Shown here: positions 1 to 6,450 of the stretch, one piece after another | Layout: each line of letters opens with the position of its first letter | Position numbering within the stretch: the first letter of the stretch is position 1 | Source: a virus | Direction: 5' to 3' (one strand) | DNA length: 64,000 bases | Virus record (IMG/VR): IMGVR_UViG_3300028569_000016 | Location: 1 to 64,000 of that record | The notes under the pieces: generated by a model | Databases searched by the model: none | Told to the model about the DNA's origin: nothing | What the model saw: the letters and a program-made list of their open reading frames with translations, nothing else | Translations under genes and position numbers: made by a program

Positions 1-122
1 AATCGCCCCCATTATTGAGCGTAATTCATCGGTGCAGGAAATCCTGACTAATAGATGAAGTAGAGGCTCAGGACGATCCCATTAGCGATCAACCTAATGG
101 AGTCGGTTAATTCCGATCTTGT

Positions 123-332
123 TCATTCTAATCCCATTTCTTGATCTAATTCACTAAGTTTTTCTAGTGCTTTATATCTTTGATAGTTCAATCCTGCCAC
201 AAATCCACACTCAAAATAATAATAATCGTTTTTGTTACCCTCGTTATCCATGCTTATCCAAAGCTCTTTGGCTAAATGTCGGGCTTCACTATAGTGTTGT
301 CTCATCTTTTCTAAGAGTTCTTCACTAGGCAT
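123..332 (-). CDS. Small hypothetical protein, 69 aa
   Basis: Last gene of the leftward operon that starts at the promoter near 2,350. The protein is helical and charged, with a central aromatic patch (DYYYFECGFVAG). I recognise no family. The 122 bases beyond its stop hold only a short CAGGA/TCCTG dyad and no convincing gene. Confidence 0.7.
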   Translation of the reverse strand: MPSEELLEKMRQHYSEARHLAKELWISMDNEGNKNDYYYFECGFVAGLNYQRYKALEKLSELDQEMGLE

Positions 333-360
333 GAGTCACCTTCTTTCTTATTTTGAATTT

Positions 361-549
361 TCATAATAGGTCATGTTCTTTAAGAGTTTGATATAGATTT
401 TTTACTTCTTTTTCATCCAGACGTAGTTCACTGGGATCAGTATTATTATATGAAAAAACCCTCACCAAGTAAGGTTTATTTTTCAAAAGCTCATTATAAT
501 GAATCTCAACAAGATCATATTCAAGAATCAAAGTTCTCAGTAGAGTCAT
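361..549 (-). CDS. Small hypothetical protein, 62 aa
   Basis: The open frame extends further upstream but there it overlaps the better-supported gene at 521-739. I place the start at the ATG at 549, giving a protein that begins MTLLRTLILEYD and ends KEHDLL. It overlaps the upstream gene by about 30 bases, consistent with translational coupling. TTG at 531 is an alternative start. Family unknown. Confidence 0.55.
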   Translation of the reverse strand: MTLLRTLILEYDLVEIHYNELLKNKPYLVRVFSYNNTDPSELRLDEKEVKNLYQTLKEHDLL

Positions 550-739
550 TATCAAAATCCAATAAATCAGGATTAATAAGGTCAATAATATAGTCTTTCG
601 CCGCATCAAACATAATTTCACCGCCCACATCAACTAGAAGATCACTAAGATCAAATACTATTTTATCTGCCAGCTTACAAACTGCCATAAAATCATTATG
701 ATCAAGATTTTGTAGTTCTTTTTTAAGGTTGACTTCCAT
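521..739 (-). CDS. Small acidic hypothetical protein, 72 aa
   Basis: Begins MEVNLKKELQNLDHNDF and has an acidic tail (DLLDFDNDSTENFDS). It lies in the middle of a tightly packed leftward operon, 6 bases after the preceding gene. No ribosome-binding site is obvious, so coupling is likely. Family unknown. Confidence 0.7.
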   Translation of the reverse strand: MEVNLKKELQNLDHNDFMAVCKLADKIVFDLSDLLVDVGGEIMFDAAKDYIIDLINPDLLDFDNDSTENFDS

Positions 740-745
740 TTTTAT

Positions 746-934
746 TCAAATATTAGGATTGTACAATGTGGTTGAAGTTAGAAAATAGTCAATACTATTA
801 AAGTGTTTTTCGCCCCATTCTATTGCTTCCTCGCCGTCATCAAATGGTCCGAAATATTTTGTTTTTTCATTTGAATCAACAACAATTAGAACAAATTTCC
901 AATCTTTTTCTAAAGTCTTTTCATCTTTGTTCAT
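746..934 (-). CDS. Small hypothetical protein, 62 aa
   Basis: Begins MNKDEKTLEKDWKFVLIVVD and contains KYFGPFDDGEEAIEWGEKH, which resembles the short beta-alpha phage proteins that respond to a display or time field, but no family can be named. The start overlaps the stop of the upstream gene in an ATGA arrangement. Confidence 0.75.
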   Translation of the reverse strand: MNKDEKTLEKDWKFVLIVVDSNEKTKYFGPFDDGEEAIEWGEKHFNSIDYFLTSTTLYNPNI

Positions 935-1122
935 AGCATTCTTTCAATCTTTAATGGTTTATTTTCGATAATCTCAATAAGAACATCAGTAGATTCATTC
1001 ATACCATAAATAAATGCTGCTATAATTGGATCATCTGCTTCTCTACATTTAGCAAATACCGTACAAGTTTCCTTCATAGTTTTCAATACAGTAAGACAAG
1101 CTTCTTTATCTTCATTAGTCAT
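931..1122 (-). CDS. Small hypothetical protein, 63 aa
   Basis: Start set at ATG 1122 (MTNEDKEACLTVL) because a GGGGAG site sits 9 bases upstream. A longer frame from 1149 lacks such a site. This start overlaps the TAA of the 29-aa gene upstream (TAATG). The protein is helical with three cysteines. Family unknown. Confidence 0.75.
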   Translation of the reverse strand: MTNEDKEACLTVLKTMKETCTVFAKCREADDPIIAAFIYGMNESTDVLIEIIENKPLKIERML

Positions 1123-1211
1123 TAAAATAACTCCCCATATCCATTCCACAAATCATAAATTCGTATACAAGCCATATATCCTAATATACCAAACAATACA
1201 AGAGCAGTCAT
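1122..1211 (-). CDS. Tiny membrane peptide, 29 aa
   Basis: An open frame beginning MTALVLFGILGYMACIRIY, forming one hydrophobic segment, and ending in GELF. A GGGAG site lies 8 bases before the ATG. The stop overlaps the next gene (TAATG), which supports real translation. It is probably an inner-membrane peptide. Function unknown. Confidence 0.6.
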   Translation of the reverse strand: MTALVLFGILGYMACIRIYDLWNGYGELF

Positions 1212-1278
1212 TAGAGATTCTCCCAATTTTTCTCGATAATATTAGCGGGCCGCTTTAATAATAGGATATTTGGAACTA

Positions 1279-1377
1279 TTATTTCACGATTCGGTCTGGT
1301 TTAGTCTCCCGTAGGTAAGGATACGCCTTATCATCATGGAAAGTCCCATGCGACTCATTATAATCAATAATCATCAT
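1279..1377 (-). CDS. Tiny hypothetical protein, 32 aa
   Basis: Frame starting MMIIDYNESHGTF inside the last codons of the gene at 1364-1582 and ending RETKPDRIVK. There is no ribosome-binding site, so it would depend on coupling. The composition looks coding-like, but the call is tentative. The 67 bases downstream contain a perfect AGCGG/CCGCT dyad near 1,245. Confidence 0.4.
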   Translation of the reverse strand: MMIIDYNESHGTFHDDKAYPYLRETKPDRIVK

Positions 1378-1582
1378 ATTTAAAATAACATTCTTCACTA
1401 CAAAACCAACCAAGCAAACTTTGAACACCACCCTTATGAATGGGGCATCTATAATCATTGGGAATTTTATAGGGAATCAACCCATCTTTGCCCCACTCTT
1501 GTTTTTCGCATGTATAGACCGCACCACCACACACCACACATTTCTCAATAGGAGCGGTAGGATCACAACATTCAAGTTTCAT
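1364..1582 (-). CDS. Putative zinc-binding protein, 72 aa
   Basis: Contains CVVC, then RCPIHKG, then FCSEECYFKY, a cysteine/histidine pattern that could coordinate zinc (a TRASH/MYM-like FCSxxC ending). It is the third gene of the operon and its start overlaps the stop of the gene before it (TAATG). Binding partner unknown. Confidence 0.7.
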   Translation of the reverse strand: MKLECCDPTAPIEKCVVCGGAVYTCEKQEWGKDGLIPYKIPNDYRCPIHKGGVQSLLGWFCSEECYFKYDDY

Positions 1583-1818
1583 TAGTGTTTTTCCAAATAC
1601 CCAAGAATAAACTTTACTACATCTTGTAGTTCATATCTATCAACAAACACAACATGATTATTGGTTTCGTCAGTAAATCCAGAAGCAAAATAATTAAAAG
1701 AATTAGGAGTACCTTTGTACCATCCTTCACCTACCCATACTGGCTGAATATTCTTTTGATACTTTTCATATTCACTGATAATAATTTCTTGTATAAAGTC
1801 CTTAGTAATGGCGTCCAT
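1582..1818 (-). CDS. Hypothetical protein, 78 aa
   Basis: Begins MDAITKDFIQEIIISEYEKY and includes two tryptophans (PVWVGEGWYKG). The start codon overlaps the stop of the upstream gene by one base and its stop overlaps the next start, so the three genes are coupled. Family unknown. Confidence 0.75.
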   Translation of the reverse strand: MDAITKDFIQEIIISEYEKYQKNIQPVWVGEGWYKGTPNSFNYFASGFTDETNNHVVFVDRYELQDVVKFILGYLEKH

Positions 1819-2066
1819 TAATTATTCTCCTTCTCAAGCCTATTCTTTCTCAGATAATCAATAATACCATTGGCCGCATTATTTACACTGTCATTAGTCA
1901 TGTAATGAAGTCTGATAACATTAGTAACAGTATTCTTTTCATGGTCTGTTATCGAGGCTTTTATCATATTCAAATCACTATCCGAACCCCCATATTCCAT
2001 CTCTATATAATTGGTTACTTTGATAGCATATCTCTTCCAGCCATTAGTATTTGATTTCTTTTTCAT
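1818..2066 (-). CDS. Hypothetical protein, 82 aa
   Basis: Begins MKKKSNTNGWKRYAIKVTNY. A predicted beta-rich first half is followed by a helical, charged C-terminus (GIIDYLRKNRLEKENN). Second gene of the operon. Family unknown. Confidence 0.75.
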   Translation of the reverse strand: MKKKSNTNGWKRYAIKVTNYIEMEYGGSDSDLNMIKASITDHEKNTVTNVIRLHYMTNDSVNNAANGIIDYLRKNRLEKENN

Positions 2067-2084
2067 TTGTTAAATAGAATGGGT

Positions 2085-2270
2085 TCATTTACCATAGAAG
2101 GCTATTTGATTAGCCCCTTGATGGGCCTTAATCCCACTAATATGACGTAAAATAATGTGAGCATTATTGATTTGGAAGCCCGGTTTATCCTGTTTTTGGT
2201 CAATATAATACTGGATCATAGAGGCTAAAAGCTCTAGTTCCTTATTGGTTAATTGAATCTGCTTATACAT
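2085..2270 (-). CDS. Hypothetical protein, 61 aa; first gene of operon
   Basis: Begins MYKQIQLTNKELELLASMIQ, a compact helical protein. A GAGG site lies upstream and the operon promoter is about 60 bases away. It leads a run of about ten overlapping genes down to position 123. Family unknown. Confidence 0.75.
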   Translation of the reverse strand: MYKQIQLTNKELELLASMIQYYIDQKQDKPGFQINNAHIILRHISGIKAHQGANQIAFYGK

Positions 2271-2327
2271 CTCAAAACCTCAAATTTCCCCCGTTTTATT
2301 ACTATTTCTACCACTACTCATAGTACC

Positions 2328-2356
2328 AGTATACCAAACAAGTAACGCTGTGTCAA
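2328..2356 (-). promoter_or_regulatory. Early sigma70-type promoter
   Basis: On the minus strand TTGACA is followed by 17 bases and TATACT. It lies just upstream of the 2085-2270 gene and fits the consensus seen before almost every leftward operon here. Confidence 0.8.
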
Positions 2357-2373
2357 GTATCGGATAATGGGGG

Positions 2374-2402
2374 TTGACAACTTTATTCAAATCCTGTAGA
2401 AT
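2374..2402 (+). promoter_or_regulatory. Divergent sigma70-type promoter, rightward
   Basis: TTGACA, a 17-base spacer and TAGAAT on the plus strand, back to back with the leftward promoter at 2328-2356. No rightward gene follows before the ATPase fragment at 2,871, so the product, if any, is a non-coding or antisense RNA. Confidence 0.5.
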
Positions 2403-2465
2403 AGTCCTGTTAGCCTTAAATTTCACCACCGGCTAATGCAATAAGCGAATTTTAATCACTTTAGA

Positions 2466-2499
2466 CGCAAAATAAGGTTTAATAGATAAGAAAAGCCTT
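2466..2499 (-). terminator. Probable intrinsic terminator
   Basis: Leftward, AAGGCTTT pairs imperfectly with AAACCTT and is followed by ATTTTG. It overlaps the last bases of the membrane-protein gene at 2498-2677. Confidence 0.45.
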
Positions 2500-2677
2500 A
2501 ATCGGGGTTGATCTGGGAACTGGTATGTGTTATAATGGGGGTATTTGTCATGGTTGGAAGGTAAGAAAATAGAAAATATCTTACTGAAATCATAGAAACT
2601 ATAGTAACTAGCCCCACAAAAACCAGATTCTTAATGAAAGGGATGTGAAAATCTTCTTTTTTTGAAATTTTACTCAT
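2498..2677 (-). CDS. Small membrane protein, 59 aa
   Basis: Start chosen at MSKISKKEDFHIPF because TGAGGA lies 6 bases upstream. A short charged N-terminus leads into one hydrophobic stretch at roughly residues 14-37 (LVFVGLVTIVSMISVRYFLF), then a Thr/Ser-rich tail. Single-pass membrane protein of unknown role. No strong promoter is visible upstream. Confidence 0.6.
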   Translation of the reverse strand: MSKISKKEDFHIPFIKNLVFVGLVTIVSMISVRYFLFSYLPTMTNTPIITHTSSQINPD

Positions 2678-2816
2678 TATAGTCCTCATACAAAAAATAC
2701 TCTAAATACCAGATCAACAGTGATCGAATTATTATGCAGGAAAGAATGATATGTGGGCCAGGGCTTAGTGCCTCAAAGCGTGAATGAGTCATCGCTTGCG
2801 TCTAAGAATCAAATAA

Positions 2817-2859
2817 GGTAAAGTGGCTTTATCTCTTTATGGTAAAGTGGCTTTATCTC
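2817..2859. repeat. Two tandem copies of a 19-bp unit
   Basis: GGTAAAGTGGCTTTATCTC occurs at 2817-2835 and again at 2841-2859, separated by TTTAT. The pair lies immediately before a broken ATPase gene and may mark a recombination junction. Confidence 0.85.
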
Positions 2860-2870
2860 ACGGGGACGAC

Positions 2871-2978
2871 ATGGCCGACTGGAAATTCTACGGACGAAGG
2901 GAGCAGCTTGCGGATTTGGAGCGAATGCTCGACCGCAAACGCTGGTTCTTTGCCAAGGTCACGGGTCGTCGCCGATAG
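2871..2978 (+). pseudogene. 5' fragment of a bacterial ATPase gene
   Basis: A 35-codon GC-rich frame reads MADWKFYGRREQLADLERML and then ends KVTGRRR-stop. This matches the extreme N-terminus of AAA/DUF234-type ATPases, which start FYGR-x-x-E-L and continue GRRRIGKTT into the P-loop. The frame breaks exactly before the P-loop. It is on the opposite strand to its neighbours and is far richer in GC, so it looks like debris of a transferred gene. Confidence 0.6.
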
Positions 2979-3058
2979 TACCTTGGGCCGGCCATTAGCA
3001 ATAAGTAATAATTCGGCGAATTTAGTGAAAACTATAAGCTATTAGGCTTTAAAACCCC

Positions 3059-3211
3059 TTATTCAAGCTCATACATATTTGCCCTAAACTTAAAATGACC
3101 ATATTTTATTGACCCAGTAGAAGATAAGATACTATTGGGCGGACTATTACCATTAGGGATAGTGTTATTATGGCTACAAATAGTAATTCTGGTAGAAAAA
3201 TGATGATTTTC
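3059..3211 (-). pseudogene. Open frame without a start codon, possible gene remnant
   Basis: Fifty codons are open from 3,211 to the TAA at 3059-3061 with coding-like composition (ending GSIKYGHFKFRANMYELE). The only ATG is near the end, and TAG-TAA stops precede the frame. It may be the tail of a decayed gene. The rest of 2,979-3,230 shows no supported gene. Confidence 0.25.
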
Positions 3212-3229
3212 TTACTATTTTAGTATTCT

Positions 3230-3444
3230 TCAAGATTCGTTATTCTCTGGAGGTTTTATGAAAAGATATCGTATATAATCAAAAAATCCTGTGGTCTTTG
3301 GTCGAATAGGTTCTGGTGGCAATGAAACTACCTGAGTCTCAACGGGTTTTTTGTGACTCTTTTAGCCGATTTCTTTTTGTCAGAAGATTTAGTATTCTTA
3401 ACAGGAGGCTTAACTTTTTTCTTACTAATTTTTTTGGGACTCAT
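3230..3444 (-). CDS. Lysine-rich small protein with candidate programmed -1 frameshift (38 aa, or 71 aa after shift)
   Basis: The zero frame starts at 3,444 (MSPKKISKKKVKPP), 2 bases after the upstream stop, and ends at TAG 3328-3330 (38 aa). At 3346-3352 the minus strand reads A AAA AAC in the zero frame, the classic -1 slippery heptamer. Slipping gives ...VTKN-P-VETQVVSLPPEPIRP and continues to TGA at 3230-3232, 71 aa in all. A 6-bp hairpin (TGAGAC/GTTTCA) starts about 4 bases after the site. A plain indel in the A run is the alternative. The shifted half ends with an aromatic segment (GFFDYIRYLFIKPPE). Confidence 0.5.
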
Positions 3445-3446
3445 AA

Positions 3447-3635
3447 TTACTTTCTTAGTGAACACTTGCCGTTCTTACAACCATTATGAACAAAAGTTTT
3501 AATTGGCTTAATGACTTTATTAGTAACAGTAGCAACAGGTTTATTTGATAGTATCTTACACTTACCATTTACACAATCATTAGCAAAAGTTTGTGCAGAA
3601 AGAAAGGTCAACATAATGATAAGAATATATTTCAT
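3447..3635 (-). CDS. Secreted cysteine-rich mini-protein, 62 aa
   Basis: Start at ATG 3635 (MKYILIIMLTFLSAQTFA), with AAGGA 8 bases upstream. Residues 1-18 form a typical signal peptide ending S-A-Q-T-F-A, likely cut before NDC. The mature part has two similar cysteine units, DCVNGKCK and GCKNGKCS, suggesting two disulfide loops. An exported phage peptide of unknown function. Its promoter is at 3692-3720 and it is followed at once by the frameshift gene. Confidence 0.65.
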   Translation of the reverse strand: MKYILIIMLTFLSAQTFANDCVNGKCKILSNKPVATVTNKVIKPIKTFVHNGCKNGKCSLRK

Positions 3636-3691
3636 AATTAAAATCCTTTTGTTAAAAGTAATCAATAGCCCGATATGTTTTCTCATGGTTT

Positions 3692-3720
3692 ATACTATTA
3701 GAGGGGATAGTGATTGTCAA
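3692..3720 (-). promoter_or_regulatory. Early sigma70-type promoter
   Basis: TTGACA, 17 bases, TAGTAT on the minus strand. The -35 box overlaps the stop of the 3717-3899 gene. It drives the secreted peptide and frameshift genes. Confidence 0.75.
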
Positions 3721-3899
3721 TGATTTTCGATATTTAGAATCTGGTCTTGAATAGTTCCATCTGAGAATTGGGTAATATTAATATTTAATAGGGCGTTAGT
3801 TAAGCTTCCATTTTCCTTTGCATAACTATTAACTAAATTCTGTATTAGCTTACAAATATTTTCACAGGCTATATCTTTGTCTAACCTTATACCAATCAT
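3717..3899 (-). CDS. Hypothetical protein, 60 aa
   Basis: Begins MIGIRLDKDIACENICKLIQ with an AGAGGT site just upstream. Helical N-terminal half, then NALLNINITQFSDGT. Family unknown. A family B repeat lies directly upstream. Confidence 0.65.
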   Translation of the reverse strand: MIGIRLDKDIACENICKLIQNLVNSYAKENGSLTNALLNINITQFSDGTIQDQILNIENH

Positions 3900-3914
3900 A
3901 AGACCTCTATTTTT

Positions 3915-3962
3915 CGCTGACTAAGTTCAACCGGGGCAAACCTATAGGATAAGCTAAGACAA
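3915..3962 (-). repeat. Family B structured repeat, copy 1
   Basis: Plus-strand reading CGCTGACTA, then a small CCTA/TAGG hairpin, then GATAAGCTAAGACAAG. It shares its ends with four other copies while the inner stem varies in sequence but stays paired. It lies between a gene end (3971) and the next gene start (3899). Confidence 0.55.
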
Positions 3963-3970
3963 GTGTTTTC

Positions 3971-4165
3971 TTATAGTTCATTAGTATAGAAATCATATGT
4001 TGTAATGTATAGCTCATCATGAATAGATGTTTTTATCTCCGGCTTTTCGTCTTCAATATATTCTATTTCTTCAAAATCCTTTTCAAAGAATGATATACAT
4101 ATGGATAATAATCCAAATCCTGATATTGAACCCAATATTAATGTTAAAATAACGCTCTCGTTCAT
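3971..4165 (-). CDS. Small membrane protein, 64 aa
   Basis: Begins MNESVILTLILGSISGFGLL, one transmembrane segment at about residues 4-27, followed by an acidic cytoplasmic-type tail (EKDFEEIEYIEDEKPE). GAGGAA lies upstream of the ATG. A possible promoter (TTGTCA-16-TATCAT) precedes it. Function unknown. Confidence 0.7.
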   Translation of the reverse strand: MNESVILTLILGSISGFGLLSICISFFEKDFEEIEYIEDEKPEIKTSIHDELYITTYDFYTNEL

Positions 4166-4252
4166 CTTTGTTCCTCGTATCCTTATGATACTGAAAGGCT
4201 CTAAGATGACAAGAAACCAATCCTTATGTAAAACTCAAAGACCTCCACCATT

Positions 4253-4300
4253 CGCTGACTATGAGCAACTAACGCAACCTTATATGTTAAGGTAACACAA
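4253..4300 (-). repeat. Family B structured repeat, copy 2
   Basis: CGCTGACTATGAGCAAC is followed by an AACCTTA/TAAGGT hairpin and ACACAAAT. Same layout as the copies at 3915 and 6402. It lies after the stop of the 4317-4574 gene. Confidence 0.55.
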
Positions 4301-4316
4301 ATAGTGTTAACCTAAT

Positions 4317-4574
4317 CTAGAATTTTGGTTTAATAGTTTCTGTTTGAGAAATAATAGTCAGTTCGTTATCGTCAAGTTTAGCAAAACAACTATATGATAT
4401 CTTTCTACTATCAATACCATCTACTATATATTTAGTATAAACATTGATACGATATCGGTTATCCCACAGGTTGATCGCTCTGCACGTTATTAAGTTCTTG
4501 GGGCGACCGATAGTCTTCATTAAAAGATCGCACACCAGACCATCAGCCTCGATGCTCAAAGGGTCTTTTTTCAT
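4317..4574 (-). CDS. Hypothetical protein, 85 aa
   Basis: Start at ATG 4574 (MKKDPLSIEADGLVCDLLMK) because a strong AGGAGGAG site lies 5 bases upstream. The longer frame from 4625 lacks one. The C-terminal half is beta-rich (RYRINVYTKYIVDG), which could be a small barrel. Family unknown. Confidence 0.75.
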   Translation of the reverse strand: MKKDPLSIEADGLVCDLLMKTIGRPKNLITCRAINLWDNRYRINVYTKYIVDGIDSRKISYSCFAKLDDNELTIISQTETIKPKF

Positions 4575-4658
4575 TGTCTCCTCCTGGTGCTTCTGCGGTT
4601 TGGTTTTTGTTTTATAAGAATTCATCCTAATGGCCTTTTTGTTATAGAGTTTGTTGGC

Positions 4659-4686
4659 TTGACAACTTCAAATAGAGACATATAAT
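4659..4686 (+). promoter_or_regulatory. Possible rightward promoter
   Basis: TTGACA-16-TATAAT on the plus strand, facing the leftward genes. No rightward gene follows. It may be a chance match in AT-rich DNA or drive an antisense RNA. Confidence 0.3.
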
Positions 4687-4710
4687 TAGTGCAGGACCGG
4701 GGATGATATA

Positions 4711-4812
4711 CTATACAATACACCCTTTTAGTCCCCAAGTAGTACCAGAACAAGAAGCAACACTATCATGGTTTTCCTCAAAAAATTTCTTGTTGACTAG
4801 AATAAGACTCAC
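4711..4812 (-). CDS. Possible tiny protein, 33 aa (GTG start)
   Basis: Frame from GTG 4812 reading SLILVNKKFFEENHDSVASC and ending LKGCIV. No good ribosome-binding site. In another frame a 13-aa hydrophobic peptide (MIVLLLVLVLLGD) begins after a strong GAGGAAAACC site within this stretch. Only one of the two is likely real. Confidence 0.3.
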   Translation of the reverse strand: MSLILVNKKFFEENHDSVASCSGTTWGLKGCIV

Positions 4813-4823
4813 GATACAATAGA

Positions 4824-4919
4824 TTAGACCCACTCTCTTGCTTCCTCGTAGTTTATTTTTATGAGAGATGGGTTTATTAGAGTAAGATAATATAAATCAA
4901 AGATAAGACTGTAATCCAT
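4824..4919 (-). CDS. Tiny hypothetical protein, 31 aa
   Basis: ATG 4919 is preceded by AAGGGAGAA at ideal spacing. The protein begins MDYSLIFDLYYLTLINPS and ends INYEEAREWV. A consensus-like promoter lies about 50 bases upstream. Family unknown. Confidence 0.55.
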   Translation of the reverse strand: MDYSLIFDLYYLTLINPSLIKINYEEAREWV

Positions 4920-4967
4920 TTAAGTTCTCCCTTGCATAACTAACATGACCATGTCTACCATATTGGT

Positions 4968-4996
4968 ATTATATCCGATGGGCGACTACTGGTCAA
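4968..4996 (-). promoter_or_regulatory. Early sigma70-type promoter
   Basis: TTGACC, 17 bases, TATAAT on the minus strand. It serves the 31-aa gene at 4824-4919. Confidence 0.7.
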
Positions 4997-5037
4997 TGAG
5001 TGGATATTACAGGACTAGACTATTAAATCAAACCATC

Positions 5038-5247
5038 TCAATCGGTAGTAATTATTGACTCTGGAAAATTACAAATAGCAATAGTTTTGATATTATCTGT
5101 TAGATTCAAATCAGACATCTGATACCAGATATAGTCAATACAATTTTCATAAGGAATTTCATAAGGAACTAAAACCATCTGAGTATCCCAGGTATTATCA
5201 TTTTTAATACGATAATATTCAACATTTCTAAAGTCTCTTAGTGGCAT
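5038..5247 (-). CDS. Hypothetical protein, 69 aa
   Basis: Begins MPLRDFRNVEYYRIKNDNTW. Beta-rich with an aromatic core, of the type often seen as small phage accessory proteins. Last gene of the leftward operon that begins at the promoter near 6,330. Confidence 0.7.
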   Translation of the reverse strand: MPLRDFRNVEYYRIKNDNTWDTQMVLVPYEIPYENCIDYIWYQMSDLNLTDNIKTIAICNFPESIITTD

Positions 5248-5250
5248 ATT

Positions 5251-5328
5251 TTATTTACTCTCATATAGTGTCATATAACATATTAAAATAATACAGAAAA
5301 GGGAGACCATCATGAAAACATAAGTCAT
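5251..5328 (-). CDS. Tiny membrane peptide, 25 aa
   Basis: ATG 5328 follows a GGGGGA site. The sequence MTYVFMMVSLFCIILICYMT is a single hydrophobic helix ending LYESK. Its ribosome-binding site lies within the last codons of the upstream gene, so the two are translationally linked. Function unknown. Confidence 0.6.
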   Translation of the reverse strand: MTYVFMMVSLFCIILICYMTLYESK

Positions 5329-5475
5329 TTATTCCCCCTTAATTACTTCTTTGAGTTTTTTAGAGATACTATCAAAAGTTTTATGAACAGTTCCGGTAAC
5401 AGTATAATCCTTCATATATGCTTTAACAGCATCTATTAGCTTCCATGCTTCTTGCTTTGTAATATCAATTTCCAT
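5329..5475 (-). CDS. Hypothetical protein, 48 aa
   Basis: Reads MEIDITKQEAWKLIDAVKAY and ends KLKEVIKGE, an amphipathic all-helical protein. Its ATG overlaps the stop of the upstream 39-aa gene (TAATG). Family unknown. Confidence 0.65.
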   Translation of the reverse strand: MEIDITKQEAWKLIDAVKAYMKDYTVTGTVHKTFDSISKKLKEVIKGE

Positions 5476-5594
5476 TAGTTCTCCAGAATTAAGAATACAT
5501 CAAAAGAAAAGTAATCCACAAGAATAGTATGGTTATATGCCAGAAGTTTCTTGGACTTTGCAAGAGTATCATAATACATCTCCCGTAAGGACAT
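5475..5594 (-). CDS. Tiny hypothetical protein, 39 aa
   Basis: Reads MSLREMYYDTLAKSKKLLAY and ends FDVFLILEN. The LEN ending matches the two paralogous proteins upstream, so it may be a truncated relative. TAATG overlap with the next gene supports translation. Confidence 0.55.
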   Translation of the reverse strand: MSLREMYYDTLAKSKKLLAYNHTILVDYFSFDVFLILEN

Positions 5595-5611
5595 ATTATA
5601 ATACACTAATC

Positions 5612-5800
5612 TTATTCAGAGTCAGGATAGATGGCTATACTAGAGTTGTCAAAACTTTGAAATAATCCGTCCACATCTTCTTCAGAGTAAGGATAGATAT
5701 CTGGTAGACCAAACATTTTTCTGTTTTTAATACTGTCGCTCAAGAGTTCCAGAGCATCTAGAATCATTTCCATATCATGTTTTTCAATAAAATAGTTCAT
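5612..5800 (-). CDS. Hypothetical protein, 62 aa
   Basis: Start set at ATG 5800 (MNYFIEKHDMEMILDALELL), which overlaps the region of the upstream stop (TAATATG) and follows CTGGAAA. The longer frame to 5845 would run into the upstream gene. Ends YPYSEEDVDGLFQSFDNS plus a short tail. Family unknown. Confidence 0.65.
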   Translation of the reverse strand: MNYFIEKHDMEMILDALELLSDSIKNRKMFGLPDIYPYSEEDVDGLFQSFDNSSIAIYPDSE

Positions 5801-5801
5801 A

Positions 5802-5993
5802 TTAATTTTCCAGCAAAGAAGGATAAGTATCATTAATCTCAGCAATTAGAGCAACATTACTCATTTTGCTTTTTTCATCATAAATATAATCAGTAAGAAG
5901 ACTTTTAATCTCACTATCAGTAAGCTCATTAATAATAAGCTCAACATAATCTTCAATCAAAGTTACTCTATTAGACTCATTAACAGTAATCAT
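5802..5993 (-). CDS. Small paralogous protein A, 63 aa
   Basis: Begins MITVNESNRVTLIEDYVELI. The C-terminus (ALIAEINDTYPSLLEN) matches the neighbouring 5994-6176 protein (MLEDQIADYYPDILEN), so the two arose by tandem duplication. Such short helical proteins ending Y-P-x-(L/I)-L-E-N are of unknown function. Confidence 0.7.
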   Translation of the reverse strand: MITVNESNRVTLIEDYVELIINELTDSEIKSLLTDYIYDEKSKMSNVALIAEINDTYPSLLEN

Positions 5994-6176
5994 TTAGTTC
6001 TCCAGAATATCAGGGTAGTAATCAGCAATCTGGTCTTCCAACATTTTATTAGTCAACCCACTCTTATTATCCCTCAACATATCATAAGCAAAATTGTAAA
6101 GAGTATCAAAGTCCATGTCATCCAAAAGTCTACTGCAATAGACACTAGTAATATCTGGCCTATTATTATCGGTCAC
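5994..6176 (-). CDS. Small paralogous protein B, 60 aa (GTG start)
   Basis: Uses GTG at 6176 with AAGGAAAG upstream. Begins MTDNNRPDITSVYCSRLLDD. Paralogue of the downstream protein. First gene of this operon, about 130 bases after the promoter near 6,330. The leader between them includes a short peptide frame and a TTAGATA/TATCTAA hairpin at about 6,231-6,255. Confidence 0.65.
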   Translation of the reverse strand: MTDNNRPDITSVYCSRLLDDMDFDTLYNFAYDMLRDNKSGLTNKMLEDQIADYYPDILEN

Positions 6177-6315
6177 AATAATCTTTCCTTCTGCATCACA
6201 AGGGCTCCCGGTTTGGCCTGACTATGAGATTAGATAACAATATCTAACCTTCTTTATCTATTGAGAATTAGTCTCAACAATCATCATCTTTGTTACTATC
6301 GTTGTTACACTCTCT

Positions 6316-6344
6316 AGTATACCACACTCTAAGACTGTACGCAA
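6316..6344 (-). promoter_or_regulatory. Early sigma70-type promoter
   Basis: TTGCGT, 17 bases, TATACT on the minus strand, upstream of the 5994-6176 operon. Confidence 0.65.
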
Positions 6345-6401
6345 GTGGTTGGCTCATAAGAACTTACAAACAGTGACTCATGTTATTATAGCCACCATTC
6401 T

Positions 6402-6450
6402 CGCTGACTATCAGCAACGTCAGCAATCCGGCGGGATTAGGCGATACAAA
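6402..6450 (-). repeat. Family B structured repeat, copy 3
   Basis: CGCTGACTATCAGCAACG, then an ATCC-GGCG-GGAT hairpin, then TAGGCGATACAAAT. It sits upstream of the 6316 promoter. The stretch 6,451-6,600 has no supported gene, only a 25-codon frame without a ribosome-binding site. Confidence 0.6.

Noticed and set aside
4793-4820. Second rightward promoter TTGACT-16-TACAAT
   Set aside because: It overlaps a probable small leftward gene and AT-rich DNA yields such matches by chance.
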